Below are positions 26,601 to 33,323 of a stretch of DNA of 57,752 nucleotides, piece by piece. Positions within the stretch are counted from its first letter, which is position 1; each line of letters opens with the position of its first letter. Location of the stretch: assembly GCA_002342415.1 (NCBI GenBank), contig DDPY01000042.1, forward strand, positions 1 to 57,752, written 5' to 3'. Under the pieces are notes generated by a model. It saw nothing but the letters and a program-made list of their open reading frames with translations. It had not been told where the DNA came from and searched no databases. The translations under genes were made by a program, and so were the position numbers. Source of the DNA: Prevotella sp. UBA2456. GTDB lineage: Bacteria > Bacteroidota > Bacteroidia > Bacteroidales > Bacteroidaceae.

Positions 26601-26804
26601 ATCGGTATGGTGCCCCTCGTCATCGAGGGTGGTGCCGGTGCCAATGGTAACCGTGCCCTTGCCCTCGGTGTCATCGGAGGTATGAGCATCGGTACTGTCG
26701 CCCTGCTGTTTGTCGTACCAGCCTTCTTCATCGTGTTCCAGAAGTTGCATGAGTGGTTCCAGGGAGCACCGAAAGTAAAGAGTGAAAACGCCGAAATATC
26801 GTAA
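23640..26804 (+). CDS. RND multidrug efflux transporter (HAE1/AcrB type)
   Basis: 1054 residues, full length for the family, with 12 membrane helices in two halves and two large periplasmic domains. The proton-relay residues are visible: the Asp pair in IGTVVDDAIVVVEA (TM4) and the Lys in IGLLAKTAILITEF (TM10). The N-terminal signature LPVEQYPDIAPPTVNITTSY is typical. It exports amphiphilic compounds driven by proton motive force in a tripartite complex with the adaptor upstream and the channel downstream. The start codon is embedded in a palindrome. Confidence 0.95.
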   Translation: MKNNIFINKYVMACAISIVIALVGYISMSVLPVEQYPDIAPPTVNITTSYTGADENTVMKSVIQPLEEAINGVNDMTYMTSKASSNGEVEINVYFKQGTDPDMATVNVQNRVTRAQALLPADVTKVGVKVEKRQNNILRIFAVRSSDGKYDEDFVSNYIDINIKPKLMRITGVGNVQSLGNTYALRIWLKPDVMAQYNLTPNDIFDAIGGQSFVTGVGSLGELSENSYQYSMQYKGTLKTIEEFNNIVLRTSGGGMLHLSDVAEVKIGAMSYNFTSNIQDRPGALCMVFAAPGANATQVNAAINKTFEEMKATMPAGLEFVTMMTSDDFLFAAIHNVVETLIIAIILVVLVVFFFLQNFKATIIPSISIIVSLLGTFAVVSICGFSLNILTLFALVLAIGTVVDDAIVVVEAVMAKMENGISDAREATRQAMNEVSVAVVSCTLVFMAVFIPVTFMPGTSGTFFTQFGITIASSVGLSCVSALTLCPALCAIMMRVTEGKKEGKGISYYTKKAYEASYNAIYNKYSKSVQKFIKRPVLAWSALALAAVLLVFFMKSLPSGLVPQEDQGVFLVEIQAPEGSTLKQTREMAKQVEAKVKKIPELESFALVCGYGMISGAGSNYGTMVVRLKNWDDRPGMNHLLALVAGRFYYDCQDIKNLRVIPFEMPQIPGYGTSNDIMLMVEDPTDGNLSEFAKQTEHFLAKLSERPEIATAMSTYSERFPKYQVDVDAAQCDRAGVSPADVLNTLGSFCGGAYIGNFNQFGKVYRIMAASSPEYRLDPQSLHNIFVQVKGGKMAPISEFVSLKQIVGPSNIEHFNLFQSITCIVKPGSGYTEGDAHKAIAEVFKEEMPKTAAYEYSGMSREVEETSGSNATALIYVICAILIYLILASLYNSWFTPWAVLFSVPFGLMGAFVFAYLGYVNEIPGMDNNIYLQTGVIMLIGLLAKTAILITEFATERRAQGLSIVDAAFEACKERLRPILMTVATMIIGMVPLVIEGGAGANGNRALALGVIGGMSIGTVALLFVVPAFFIVFQKLHEWFQGAPKVKSENAEIS

Positions 26805-26823
26805 CATCGAAATATCGTAACAT
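26792..26823. repeat. Two perfect tandem copies of a 16-mer
   Basis: CGAAATATCGTAACAT occurs twice without a gap (26792-26807, 26808-26823). The first copy overlaps the pump gene's stop region and encodes its last residues. Confidence 0.85.
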
Positions 26824-26834
26824 CGCAGATCATC

Positions 26835-28259
26835 ATGAAAAGATTAAGCAATATGATTGCCGCTGCAGCCGTGAGCCTACTGCTCACGGGCTGCGGCATA
26901 TACAACAAATACGAGCAGAAGGTGCAAGTTCCTAACGATGCCTTTGGCACCAGCAAGGACATCACGGCAGCCAATGCTGAGACGTCTATTGCCCAGATGT
27001 CGTGGCGCGAGTTCTTCACCGATCCCCTGCTTCAGCAGCTCATCGAGCAGGTGCTGGCCAACAATACCGACCTGAACTCGGCCCGCCTCGCCGTGGAGAA
27101 AAGCCAGGCCTCGCTGAAGGCTGCCAGGATGGCCTACCTGCCGTCGCTCTATTTTGCGCCGCAGGGCACGATTGCCAGTTTCGACGGGAACAAGGCTACA
27201 AAGACATACAACCTGCCGCTACAGTTGTCGATGGACATCGACGTATTCGGCTCCATCACCAACAAGAAGCGCGCAGCCAAGGCCGTGCTCCTACAAACTC
27301 AGATGCAGCAGGAAGCCATACGTGCCAACCTTATCTCGCTCACTGCCCAGCAGTATTTCCTGCTTCAGGTGCTCGACCTTCAGCTGGAGATTCTCCAGAT
27401 GACCGACAGCCTCTGGAACAAGTCGCTCGAAACGGAGAAGTCGCTCTGGGAGAATGGTAAGGCCTATAGCACCGCCGTCAACCAGATGGAGGCATCGTAT
27501 CTGAGCATCAAGCAGCAGACGGTCGACACCCGCCGGCATATCCGCTCTGTCGAGAACGACCTCTGTCAACTGCTTGCTGTCACACCCCGTGAAATCGAGC
27601 GCGAGAAGTGGGGTTCCACCATCCTGCACCATGCAGAGGCCTTAGGCGATGCCGAAGAGCGCATGTTCGACACCAAATACCTGCATCTGGGCGTACCTGC
27701 CATGATGCTTGAGTATCGTCCCGACATCCGCATGGCCAACCATGCCATGGAGGAGGCTTTCTACAACACACAGGCCGCCCGCTCTGCCTTCTACCCCGGC
27801 ATCACACTCAGCGGTTCTGCCGGTTGGACCAACTCGGCTGGAGACATCGTCAACCCGGGAAAACTGCTGCTCAATGCCATCGGACAGCTCACACAGCCTA
27901 TCTTTGCACGCGGCCAGCTGACAGCCAACAAGAAGATTGCCCAACTCACAGAGGAGGACCTGCAGAAGAAGTACGTGCAGACAGTTATCAACGCCGGCAA
28001 CCAAGTCAACGAAGCTATGGCCGACTGCATGGCCGCCCGCGAGAAGCATAAGTACTACCACCGTCAGGTGCAGGTGCTGAACGAAGCCTATACAGGCACT
28101 CATGAGCTGATGGACAACGGCAAGGCCAGCTATCTGGAAGTGCTGAAGGCCCAGGAGTCGCTGCTCGAAGCCCAGCTCGGCGAAGCGATGAACATGTACG
28201 ATGCAGCTGATGCGGTCATCGCTCTTTACATCGCTTTAGGCGGAGGTTCAGACAAATAA
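26835..28259 (+). CDS. Outer-membrane efflux channel, NodT/OprM type
   Basis: 474 residues; lipoprotein signal with lipobox LLTGC. The two repeats typical of the TolC superfamily are visible (DLNSARLAVEKSQASLKAAR near 80, and GNQVNEAMADCMAAREKHKY near 390), with helical barrel segments between them. It forms the outer-membrane duct of the RND pump; the three genes are in the usual adaptor, pump, channel order with 30-33 bp gaps. The operon ends at a palindrome array. Confidence 0.93.
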   Translation: MKRLSNMIAAAAVSLLLTGCGIYNKYEQKVQVPNDAFGTSKDITAANAETSIAQMSWREFFTDPLLQQLIEQVLANNTDLNSARLAVEKSQASLKAARMAYLPSLYFAPQGTIASFDGNKATKTYNLPLQLSMDIDVFGSITNKKRAAKAVLLQTQMQQEAIRANLISLTAQQYFLLQVLDLQLEILQMTDSLWNKSLETEKSLWENGKAYSTAVNQMEASYLSIKQQTVDTRRHIRSVENDLCQLLAVTPREIEREKWGSTILHHAEALGDAEERMFDTKYLHLGVPAMMLEYRPDIRMANHAMEEAFYNTQAARSAFYPGITLSGSAGWTNSAGDIVNPGKLLLNAIGQLTQPIFARGQLTANKKIAQLTEEDLQKKYVQTVINAGNQVNEAMADCMAAREKHKYYHRQVQVLNEAYTGTHELMDNGKASYLEVLKAQESLLEAQLGEAMNMYDAADAVIALYIALGGGSDK

Positions 28260-28276
28260 AGACAAGAAAACAGGAG

Positions 28277-28403
28277 TAATCACTTGAGTCGGCTCATTCG
28301 ATGAATTGAGTCGACTCAAGTGATTATTTGAATCCACCCGAATGATTGAGTTAACTCAAATCATCGTTTGAGTTAACTCGATTGATCATTTGAGCTAACT
28401 CAA
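28277..28403. repeat. Six palindromes of the TTGAGTnnACTCAA type, 22 bp period
   Basis: Units start at 28284, 28306, 28328, 28346, 28368 and 28390. Spacing is 22, 22, 18, 22, 22 bp. Four units match TTGAGTnnACTCAA with at most one mismatch. The third is decayed. The first two units also lie in a larger hairpin with perfect 15-bp arms (28277-28291 and 28312-28326). The array sits between two convergent genes and could end transcription from both sides or bind a dimeric protein. Confidence 0.88.
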
Positions 28404-28441
28404 AACGAGCATAGAACTTTTTACTAAAATCCTATTATTCT

Positions 28442-28906
28442 CTATTCAAAATAATAGAGGAAGGCGGCGATGCCCTCGAGAGCTGGCTTGCGCTCACCTT
28501 CGATCTCAATCTTGAACTTGATCTCGGCCTTGCAGATGCCGCGCAAGTTCTGGATTTGGTGCAGCGTGGTTACCAGACGGATGCGGCTTCCCGTCAGCAC
28601 GGGCTGGCCAAAGCGCATGTCGTTCATACCGTAGTTGACCAGCATCTTGATGTTGTTGACCTCGATAATCTGGTCCCACATATAGGGCAGCAACGACAGT
28701 GTCAGGTAGCCGTGAGCAATGGTCGACTTATAAGGGCTCTCCTCTTTGGCTCGCGCCACATCGACATGAATCCACTGATGGTCGAGCGTGGCATCAGCGA
28801 AGAGGTTAATACGCTCCTGATCGACCTGCAGCCACTCAGACTTACCTAACTCCTCACCCAGGTGGGCGGCAAACTCGTCGTACGAGTTAATCACTAATTT
28901 TCCCAT
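28442..28906 (-). CDS. MaoC-family hydratase
   Basis: 154 residues, a single hot-dog fold. The hydratase motif FADATLDHQWIHVD (about residues 36-49) contains the Asp/His pair of (R)-specific enoyl-CoA hydratases, followed by TIAHGYLTLSLLP. It probably hydrates a trans-2-enoyl-CoA in the cytoplasm. It is monocistronic and divergent from holB; the two share a 98 bp promoter region. Confidence 0.88.
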   Translation of the reverse strand: MGKLVINSYDEFAAHLGEELGKSEWLQVDQERINLFADATLDHQWIHVDVARAKEESPYKSTIAHGYLTLSLLPYMWDQIIEVNNIKMLVNYGMNDMRFGQPVLTGSRIRLVTTLHQIQNLRGICKAEIKFKIEIEGERKPALEGIAAFLYYFE

Positions 28907-28937
28907 TTGTATTGTCTTTTTCTAAGTTTTTATGCTA

Positions 28938-28945
28938 CAAAGGTA
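28938..28945 (-). promoter_or_regulatory. -7 box of the MaoC gene
   Basis: TACCTTTG on the minus strand, preceded by TTTGTGGAAAAGTTG, a block also seen upstream of the -7 boxes at 19117 and 51752. Confidence 0.65.
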
Positions 28946-28988
28946 CAACTTTTCCACAAAACAGACCTATAATCTCGGAATTTTTATT

Positions 28989-28996
28989 TAATTTTG
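28989..28996 (+). promoter_or_regulatory. -7 box of holB, near-leaderless
   Basis: TAATTTTG ends 8 bp before the ATG at 29005. The longer in-frame start at 28912 lies upstream of this promoter and was rejected. Confidence 0.6.
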
Positions 28997-29004
28997 CACC
29001 GATT

Positions 29005-30114
29005 ATGGCTTTTGAACAGGTAATAGGACAACGGGAAGCGAAGGAGCGCCTGCTGCAACTGGTAGACGAAGGACGCCTGCCCCATGCTCTCATGCTCTGC
29101 GGTCCGACGGGTTCGGGCAAGATGGCGCTGGCCATCGGCTTTGCGAAAACCCTGCTGTCGCGGACGCCCAACGACGAGGCGATGCTCCGCCAATTGGAGC
29201 ACCCCGACCTGCACTTCACCTACCCAACCATCAAGCTGCCCTCGATGAATACCGACCACAAGCCAGTGAGCGACGACTTCGCCAAAGAGTGGCACGAGCT
29301 GGTGATGCGCGGTCCCTACTTCACCATGAACGAATGGCTGGAGCAGATGGGAGGCGAGAACCAGCAGGCAATCATCACTGCTGGCGAGAGCGATGACCTG
29401 ACGCACAAGTTATCGCTCAAGTCGAGTCAGGGAGGCTACAAGGTAAGCCTCATCTGGCTGCCCGAGCGCATGAACATCGAGTGTGCCAACAAGATGCTGA
29501 AGCTGTTGGAGGAGCCCCCCTCACAGACCGTCTTCATTCTGGTATGCGAAGACCCTGACCGACTGCTGGAGACTATCCGCAGTCGCGTACAGCGAATAGA
29601 CATCAAGAAGATCAGTAACGAAGACATCGAGCAGGCACTCATCAGTGAGCGCGGGCTCTCGGAGGAGATGGCACGGCGCGTAGCCCGCATGGCCAACGGC
29701 AGCTGGCTGAAGGTCTTGGAGATGCTGAGTGCCGACTCGGAGAACGAGCTGTTTCTGGACTTGTTCCAAAGTCTGATGCGACTGGCCTATCAGCGCAAGG
29801 TGAAAGATCTGAAGGCATGGTCGGAAAGTCTGGCCGCAATGGGCCGCGAGCGACAGAAGCGATTTCTGGAATACTTCCTGCGGCTGATACGCGAGAACTT
29901 CATGTACAACTTCCAGCAGGAAGAGCTCTGCTACATGACTCAGCGCGAAGAGGACTTTGCCCGCAACTTCGCCCGCTTCATCAATGAGGCCAATGTGCTG
30001 CCCATCACCGAACTGGCTCAAACAGCCATCCGTGACATCGGACAGAATGCAAACGCGAAAATCGTTTTCTTCGATTTCGCCCTACAAATGATAGTACTGC
30101 TCATACAGAAATAA
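29005..30114 (+). CDS. holB: DNA polymerase III delta' subunit
   Basis: 369 residues. The clamp-loader AAA+ fold begins at VIGQREAKERLLQLVDEGRL. The Walker A loop is GPTGSGKM, with Met where Thr or Ser is normal, in keeping with an ATPase-inactive delta' subunit. LLEEPPSQTVFIL and the SRVQ sensor follow. It loads the sliding clamp during replication. Neighbouring ricT and gldH form a known conserved cluster in Bacteroidetes; holB next to a PSP1 gene is also found in Firmicutes. Confidence 0.92.
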   Translation: MAFEQVIGQREAKERLLQLVDEGRLPHALMLCGPTGSGKMALAIGFAKTLLSRTPNDEAMLRQLEHPDLHFTYPTIKLPSMNTDHKPVSDDFAKEWHELVMRGPYFTMNEWLEQMGGENQQAIITAGESDDLTHKLSLKSSQGGYKVSLIWLPERMNIECANKMLKLLEEPPSQTVFILVCEDPDRLLETIRSRVQRIDIKKISNEDIEQALISERGLSEEMARRVARMANGSWLKVLEMLSADSENELFLDLFQSLMRLAYQRKVKDLKAWSESLAAMGRERQKRFLEYFLRLIRENFMYNFQQEELCYMTQREEDFARNFARFINEANVLPITELAQTAIRDIGQNANAKIVFFDFALQMIVLLIQK

Positions 30115-30139
30115 GAAAATAATATAAGAGACAAAAGAT

Positions 30140-31387
30140 ATGGAAAATAATAAGGACTATCCAATCAAGACAGGATGCGACCGCGGACTCTGTCATCAGG
30201 CCGTAGGCAGACAAGACCGCCAGTTGAACACCTACGACTGGCTGGCCGACGTGCCCGGCAATACGGATGACACAGACCTGGTGGAGGTTCAGTTCAAGCA
30301 TACTCGCAAGGGCTATTACCACAATGTGAACCATCTGGACCTGAAGAAAGGCGACGTGGTGGCAGTAGAAGCCAACCCCGGTCACGACATCGGAGTGGTA
30401 ACGCTGACCGGCCGGCTCGTGAAGCTACAGATAAAGAAAGCCAATCTGAAGAGTGCTGACGACATACGCCGCATCTACCGTATAGCCCGTCCCATAGATA
30501 TGGAGAAATACCACGAGGCCAAGTCGCGCGAGCACGCCACGATGATAGAAAGCCGACAGATAGCCAAGAACTTAGGTCTGGACATGAAGATAGGCGATGT
30601 GGAATATCAGGGCGACTGCAACAAGGCCATCTTCTACTATATCGCCGACGGGCGCGTAGACTTCCGTCAGCTCATCAAAGACCTGGCCGCCACCTTCCAC
30701 GTGCGCATTGAGATGAAGCAGATTGGTGTCCGTCAGGAGGCAGGCCGCATTGGCGGTACGGGTCCCTGCGGCCGCGAGCTCTGCTGTGCTACCTGGATGA
30801 AGAACTTCGTCAGCGTAGGCACTTCGGCTGCACGCTATCAGGACATCTCGCTCAATCCCCAGAAGCTGGCAGGCATGTGTGCCAAGCTGAAATGCTGTCT
30901 GAACTACGAGGTCGACAGCTATGTGGAGGCAAGCCGTAAACTGCCTTCGAAGGAAATACAGCTGCAGACGCAGGATGCCGACTATTACTATTTCAAGGCA
31001 GACATACTGGCAGGACTCATCACTTATTCTACCGATAAGAATATTGCTGCCAACTTAGAGACCATCACAGCTCAACGCGCCAAGGAAATTATAGAAATGA
31101 ACCGTAAGGGGGAAAAGCCTGAAACACTCCAGACGGACGGCAAGAACAAGAAGCCACAGGGTCCCATCGACTTGGCCACTCAGGAAAATATTGCACGTTT
31201 CGACCGTGCGAAGAAGAAAAAGAAGAAGAAAAAGCCCGCCCCGTCGAACACCAAGAATAACAGGGAAGCACAGCCTGCCAAGAACAACAGAGAGCCCCAG
31301 TCGGACAAGAACGACAAGAATTCCCAGTCTGCCAAGGACGGCAAGGGAGCCCAGCCTGCCAAGGACAACAAGGATGTCAAAGTGTAA
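30140..31387 (+). CDS. ricT: PSP1-domain protein, RicT/YaaT family
   Basis: 415 residues. The PSP1 domain (about 60-270) contains the conserved run QEAGRIGGTGPCGRELCCAT and a second Cys cluster (MCAKLKCCLNYE), likely metal or Fe-S ligands as in B. subtilis RicT. The C-terminal 100 residues are a low-complexity tail with nine consecutive Lys followed by repeats like AQPAKNNRE, AQPAKDNKD; this part probably binds nucleic acid or is disordered. In B. subtilis RicT acts with RicA and RicF in RNA maturation; the Bacteroidetes role is unproven. Its end overlaps the gldH start by 14 bp. Confidence 0.85.
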   Translation: MENNKDYPIKTGCDRGLCHQAVGRQDRQLNTYDWLADVPGNTDDTDLVEVQFKHTRKGYYHNVNHLDLKKGDVVAVEANPGHDIGVVTLTGRLVKLQIKKANLKSADDIRRIYRIARPIDMEKYHEAKSREHATMIESRQIAKNLGLDMKIGDVEYQGDCNKAIFYYIADGRVDFRQLIKDLAATFHVRIEMKQIGVRQEAGRIGGTGPCGRELCCATWMKNFVSVGTSAARYQDISLNPQKLAGMCAKLKCCLNYEVDSYVEASRKLPSKEIQLQTQDADYYYFKADILAGLITYSTDKNIAANLETITAQRAKEIIEMNRKGEKPETLQTDGKNKKPQGPIDLATQENIARFDRAKKKKKKKKPAPSNTKNNREAQPAKNNREPQSDKNDKNSQSAKDGKGAQPAKDNKDVKV

Positions 31388-31931
31388 GTACAGCTCATTA
31401 TACATAATAGGAGCATTTCTGGGATTGCTTCTGACGGCCTGCGACAGTCAGACTGTCTACTATCACTATAGACACACCTCACTGAACGGGTGGGAGAGAA
31501 ACGATACGCTCAGCTTTCTGACAGAGCCCATCAAACAGAGCGGGCACTACGCCGAGGAACTGACGCTGCGCACCACAGCCAACTATCCCTTTATGAGCCT
31601 TCAGCTGGTTGTCGTCCAGAAGATTCTCCCCTCACAGGAGCAACGCACCGACACGCTCAATTGCAGCTTAATAGACGCAAAAGGAAACACGAAGGGAAAG
31701 GGCATCAGCCATTATCAGTACCATTTCCCCTTGGCAACACTCCCGTTACGCGAAGGCGACCGCTTGTACATTGCCATACGTCACGACATGAAGCGCGAGA
31801 TGTTGCCAGGAGTGAGCGATATCGGCATCAAGATAAGCAAGGAAGATACATCACGTGCGTCAAGAGCGCATGAGGTTTCGGCTGGCATCAATGCGCAGGA
31901 AGATGAAGAGCAAGAGCGTGAATCCCCATAG
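31374..31931 (+). CDS. gldH: Gliding-motility-type lipoprotein GldH
   Basis: 185 residues from the ATG at 31374, inside the end of ricT, which gives a proper lipoprotein signal (SLYIIGAFLGLLLTAC). The mature part starts with YYHYRHTSLNGWERNDTL, a GldH hallmark. GldH is needed for gliding in Flavobacterium and kept in non-gliding Bacteroidales, where it may support type IX secretion or envelope functions. The last 24 codons overlap the 3' end of rodA on the other strand by 72 bp. The natural end of the family lies near IGIKISKED, so this tail is probably a read-through extension. Confidence 0.85.
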   Translation: MSKCKYSSLYIIGAFLGLLLTACDSQTVYYHYRHTSLNGWERNDTLSFLTEPIKQSGHYAEELTLRTTANYPFMSLQLVVVQKILPSQEQRTDTLNCSLIDAKGNTKGKGISHYQYHFPLATLPLREGDRLYIAIRHDMKREMLPGVSDIGIKISKEDTSRASRAHEVSAGINAQEDEEQERESP

Positions 31932-33323
31932 CGACGAGCCGCCATAGCTGAAGAATGGCAGCGGAATACCGATAACAGGTGTCAGCCCTAACACCATTCC
32001 CACATTGATAAAGACATGAAAGAGGAAGATGCTCAGCACGCTGTATCCATAGATGCGCCCGAAGCGGAAGGGCTGGCGCTCTGAAAGATAGAGCAGTCGG
32101 AGGATGAGCGCAAGAAACAGAAGCAATACACCAGCCGAGCCTAAGAATCCCTCTTCCTCGCCCACCGTACAGAAGATAAAGTCGGTATCCTGCTCAGGCA
32201 CAAACTTCAGCTTGGTCTGAGTACCATTGAGAAATCCCTTTCCCTCCAGTCCACCAGAGCCGATGGCAATCTCCGACTGGTGTACGTTATAACCCGCTCC
32301 GCGCAAGTCCTCATCCAGTCCCAACAGCACGTTGATACGCGAGCGCTGGTGAGGTTCCATCACGTTCTGCATAATGAAATCGGCACCATAGAAAAACCCT
32401 ACAGAGCCCAAGGCAAAGAGCGCGATGAATAAATAGCTCCTGATGCGCGAGGCCAGCGACAGCCAAACCAAATAGAATATCAGCACTACGGTGAGCCCCA
32501 GTTGCAGGTAGACTATATCGAGGGGGACCAGCATGAGCAGCAACAAGGCAACAGTCGCTGCCAGACATCCCATCAGCAGCCGAACGGCTAACTGCCTATT
32601 ACAATAGACCCACACCATACCGATGCTGAACAGCTGGATAAGGAGCATGACGACAAACTTACCCACCGATGTGGGCGAATCGAACATATAAACCTCAGCA
32701 TAGCGGATGCCTACCACGAAATAGACGACCAAAGCCACACCCGTAAAGAGGATGCTGCCCGGCATACCCTCGCGATAGAACATGAGGAAGAAGGCCAGAT
32801 AGACCAGTGCCGATCCCGTTTCGCGCTGAAGCACGATACACAACATCGGCATCAGTATCAGCAACAGGGCAGCTCCGAAATGCTTCCACTGATTGATATT
32901 ATAGCCATAGGTAGACATGAGCTTCGCCAAAGCCAAAGCGGTGGCAAACTTGGCAAACTCGGCAGGCTGGAGCCTGAGCGGTCCCAAGACGAGCCAGGAG
33001 CGTGACCCCTTGATACTATGCGGATTAAAAATAGTAACAAAGAGCAGTAGCAACAGCAACCCGTAGATGATATACGAGAAGGTGTCGTAGAATCGGTCGT
33101 CAAGCATCAGTATCACAAATCCGAGCATGATACTCGTTCCAATCCACACAATCTGCATACCCGAGCGCGTAGCTAACGAGAAGATATCAGTCTCGCCATA
33201 GGAATAGGAAGCGCCACACACGCTGACCCATCCAAAGGATAGGAGGGCAATATAAATAAGTATGGTCCACCAGTCGATGGAGTGCCAAACGCTTGTCTGT
33301 CTTCTATCTGCTCGTTGTGCCAT
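31860..33323 (-). CDS. rodA: Rod-shape peptidoglycan glycosyltransferase RodA
   Basis: 487 residues with about ten membrane segments; SEDS family. It has GSRSWLVLGPLRLQPAEFAK (the conserved region around the second loop) and a late GIPLPFFSYGGSS signature. RodA polymerises glycan strands from lipid II in partnership with PBP2. Its start overlaps the end of mrdA by 20 bp, so the two are translationally coupled. Its stop lies inside the gldH tail, read from the opposite strand. Confidence 0.95.
   Translation of the reverse strand: MAQRADRRQTSVWHSIDWWTILIYIALLSFGWVSVCGASYSYGETDIFSLATRSGMQIVWIGTSIMLGFVILMLDDRFYDTFSYIIYGLLLLLLFVTIFNPHSIKGSRSWLVLGPLRLQPAEFAKFATALALAKLMSTYGYNINQWKHFGAALLLILMPMLCIVLQRETGSALVYLAFFLMFYREGMPGSILFTGVALVVYFVVGIRYAEVYMFDSPTSVGKFVVMLLIQLFSIGMVWVYCNRQLAVRLLMGCLAATVALLLLMLVPLDIVYLQLGLTVVLIFYLVWLSLASRIRSYLFIALFALGSVGFFYGADFIMQNVMEPHQRSRINVLLGLDEDLRGAGYNVHQSEIAIGSGGLEGKGFLNGTQTKLKFVPEQDTDFIFCTVGEEEGFLGSAGVLLLFLALILRLLYLSERQPFRFGRIYGYSVLSIFLFHVFINVGMVLGLTPVIGIPLPFFSYGGSSLWGFTLLLFIFLRIDASRNLMRS

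Noticed and set aside
28277..28403. CRISPR array
   Set aside because: The repeated unit is a 14-bp palindrome with a total period of 22 bp; there is no room for spacers, and no cas genes are near.
31206..31240. Programmed frameshift site in the Lys run of the RicT tail
   Set aside because: The A-rich run is long, but no useful frame opens after a shift and the in-frame tail reads on normally.
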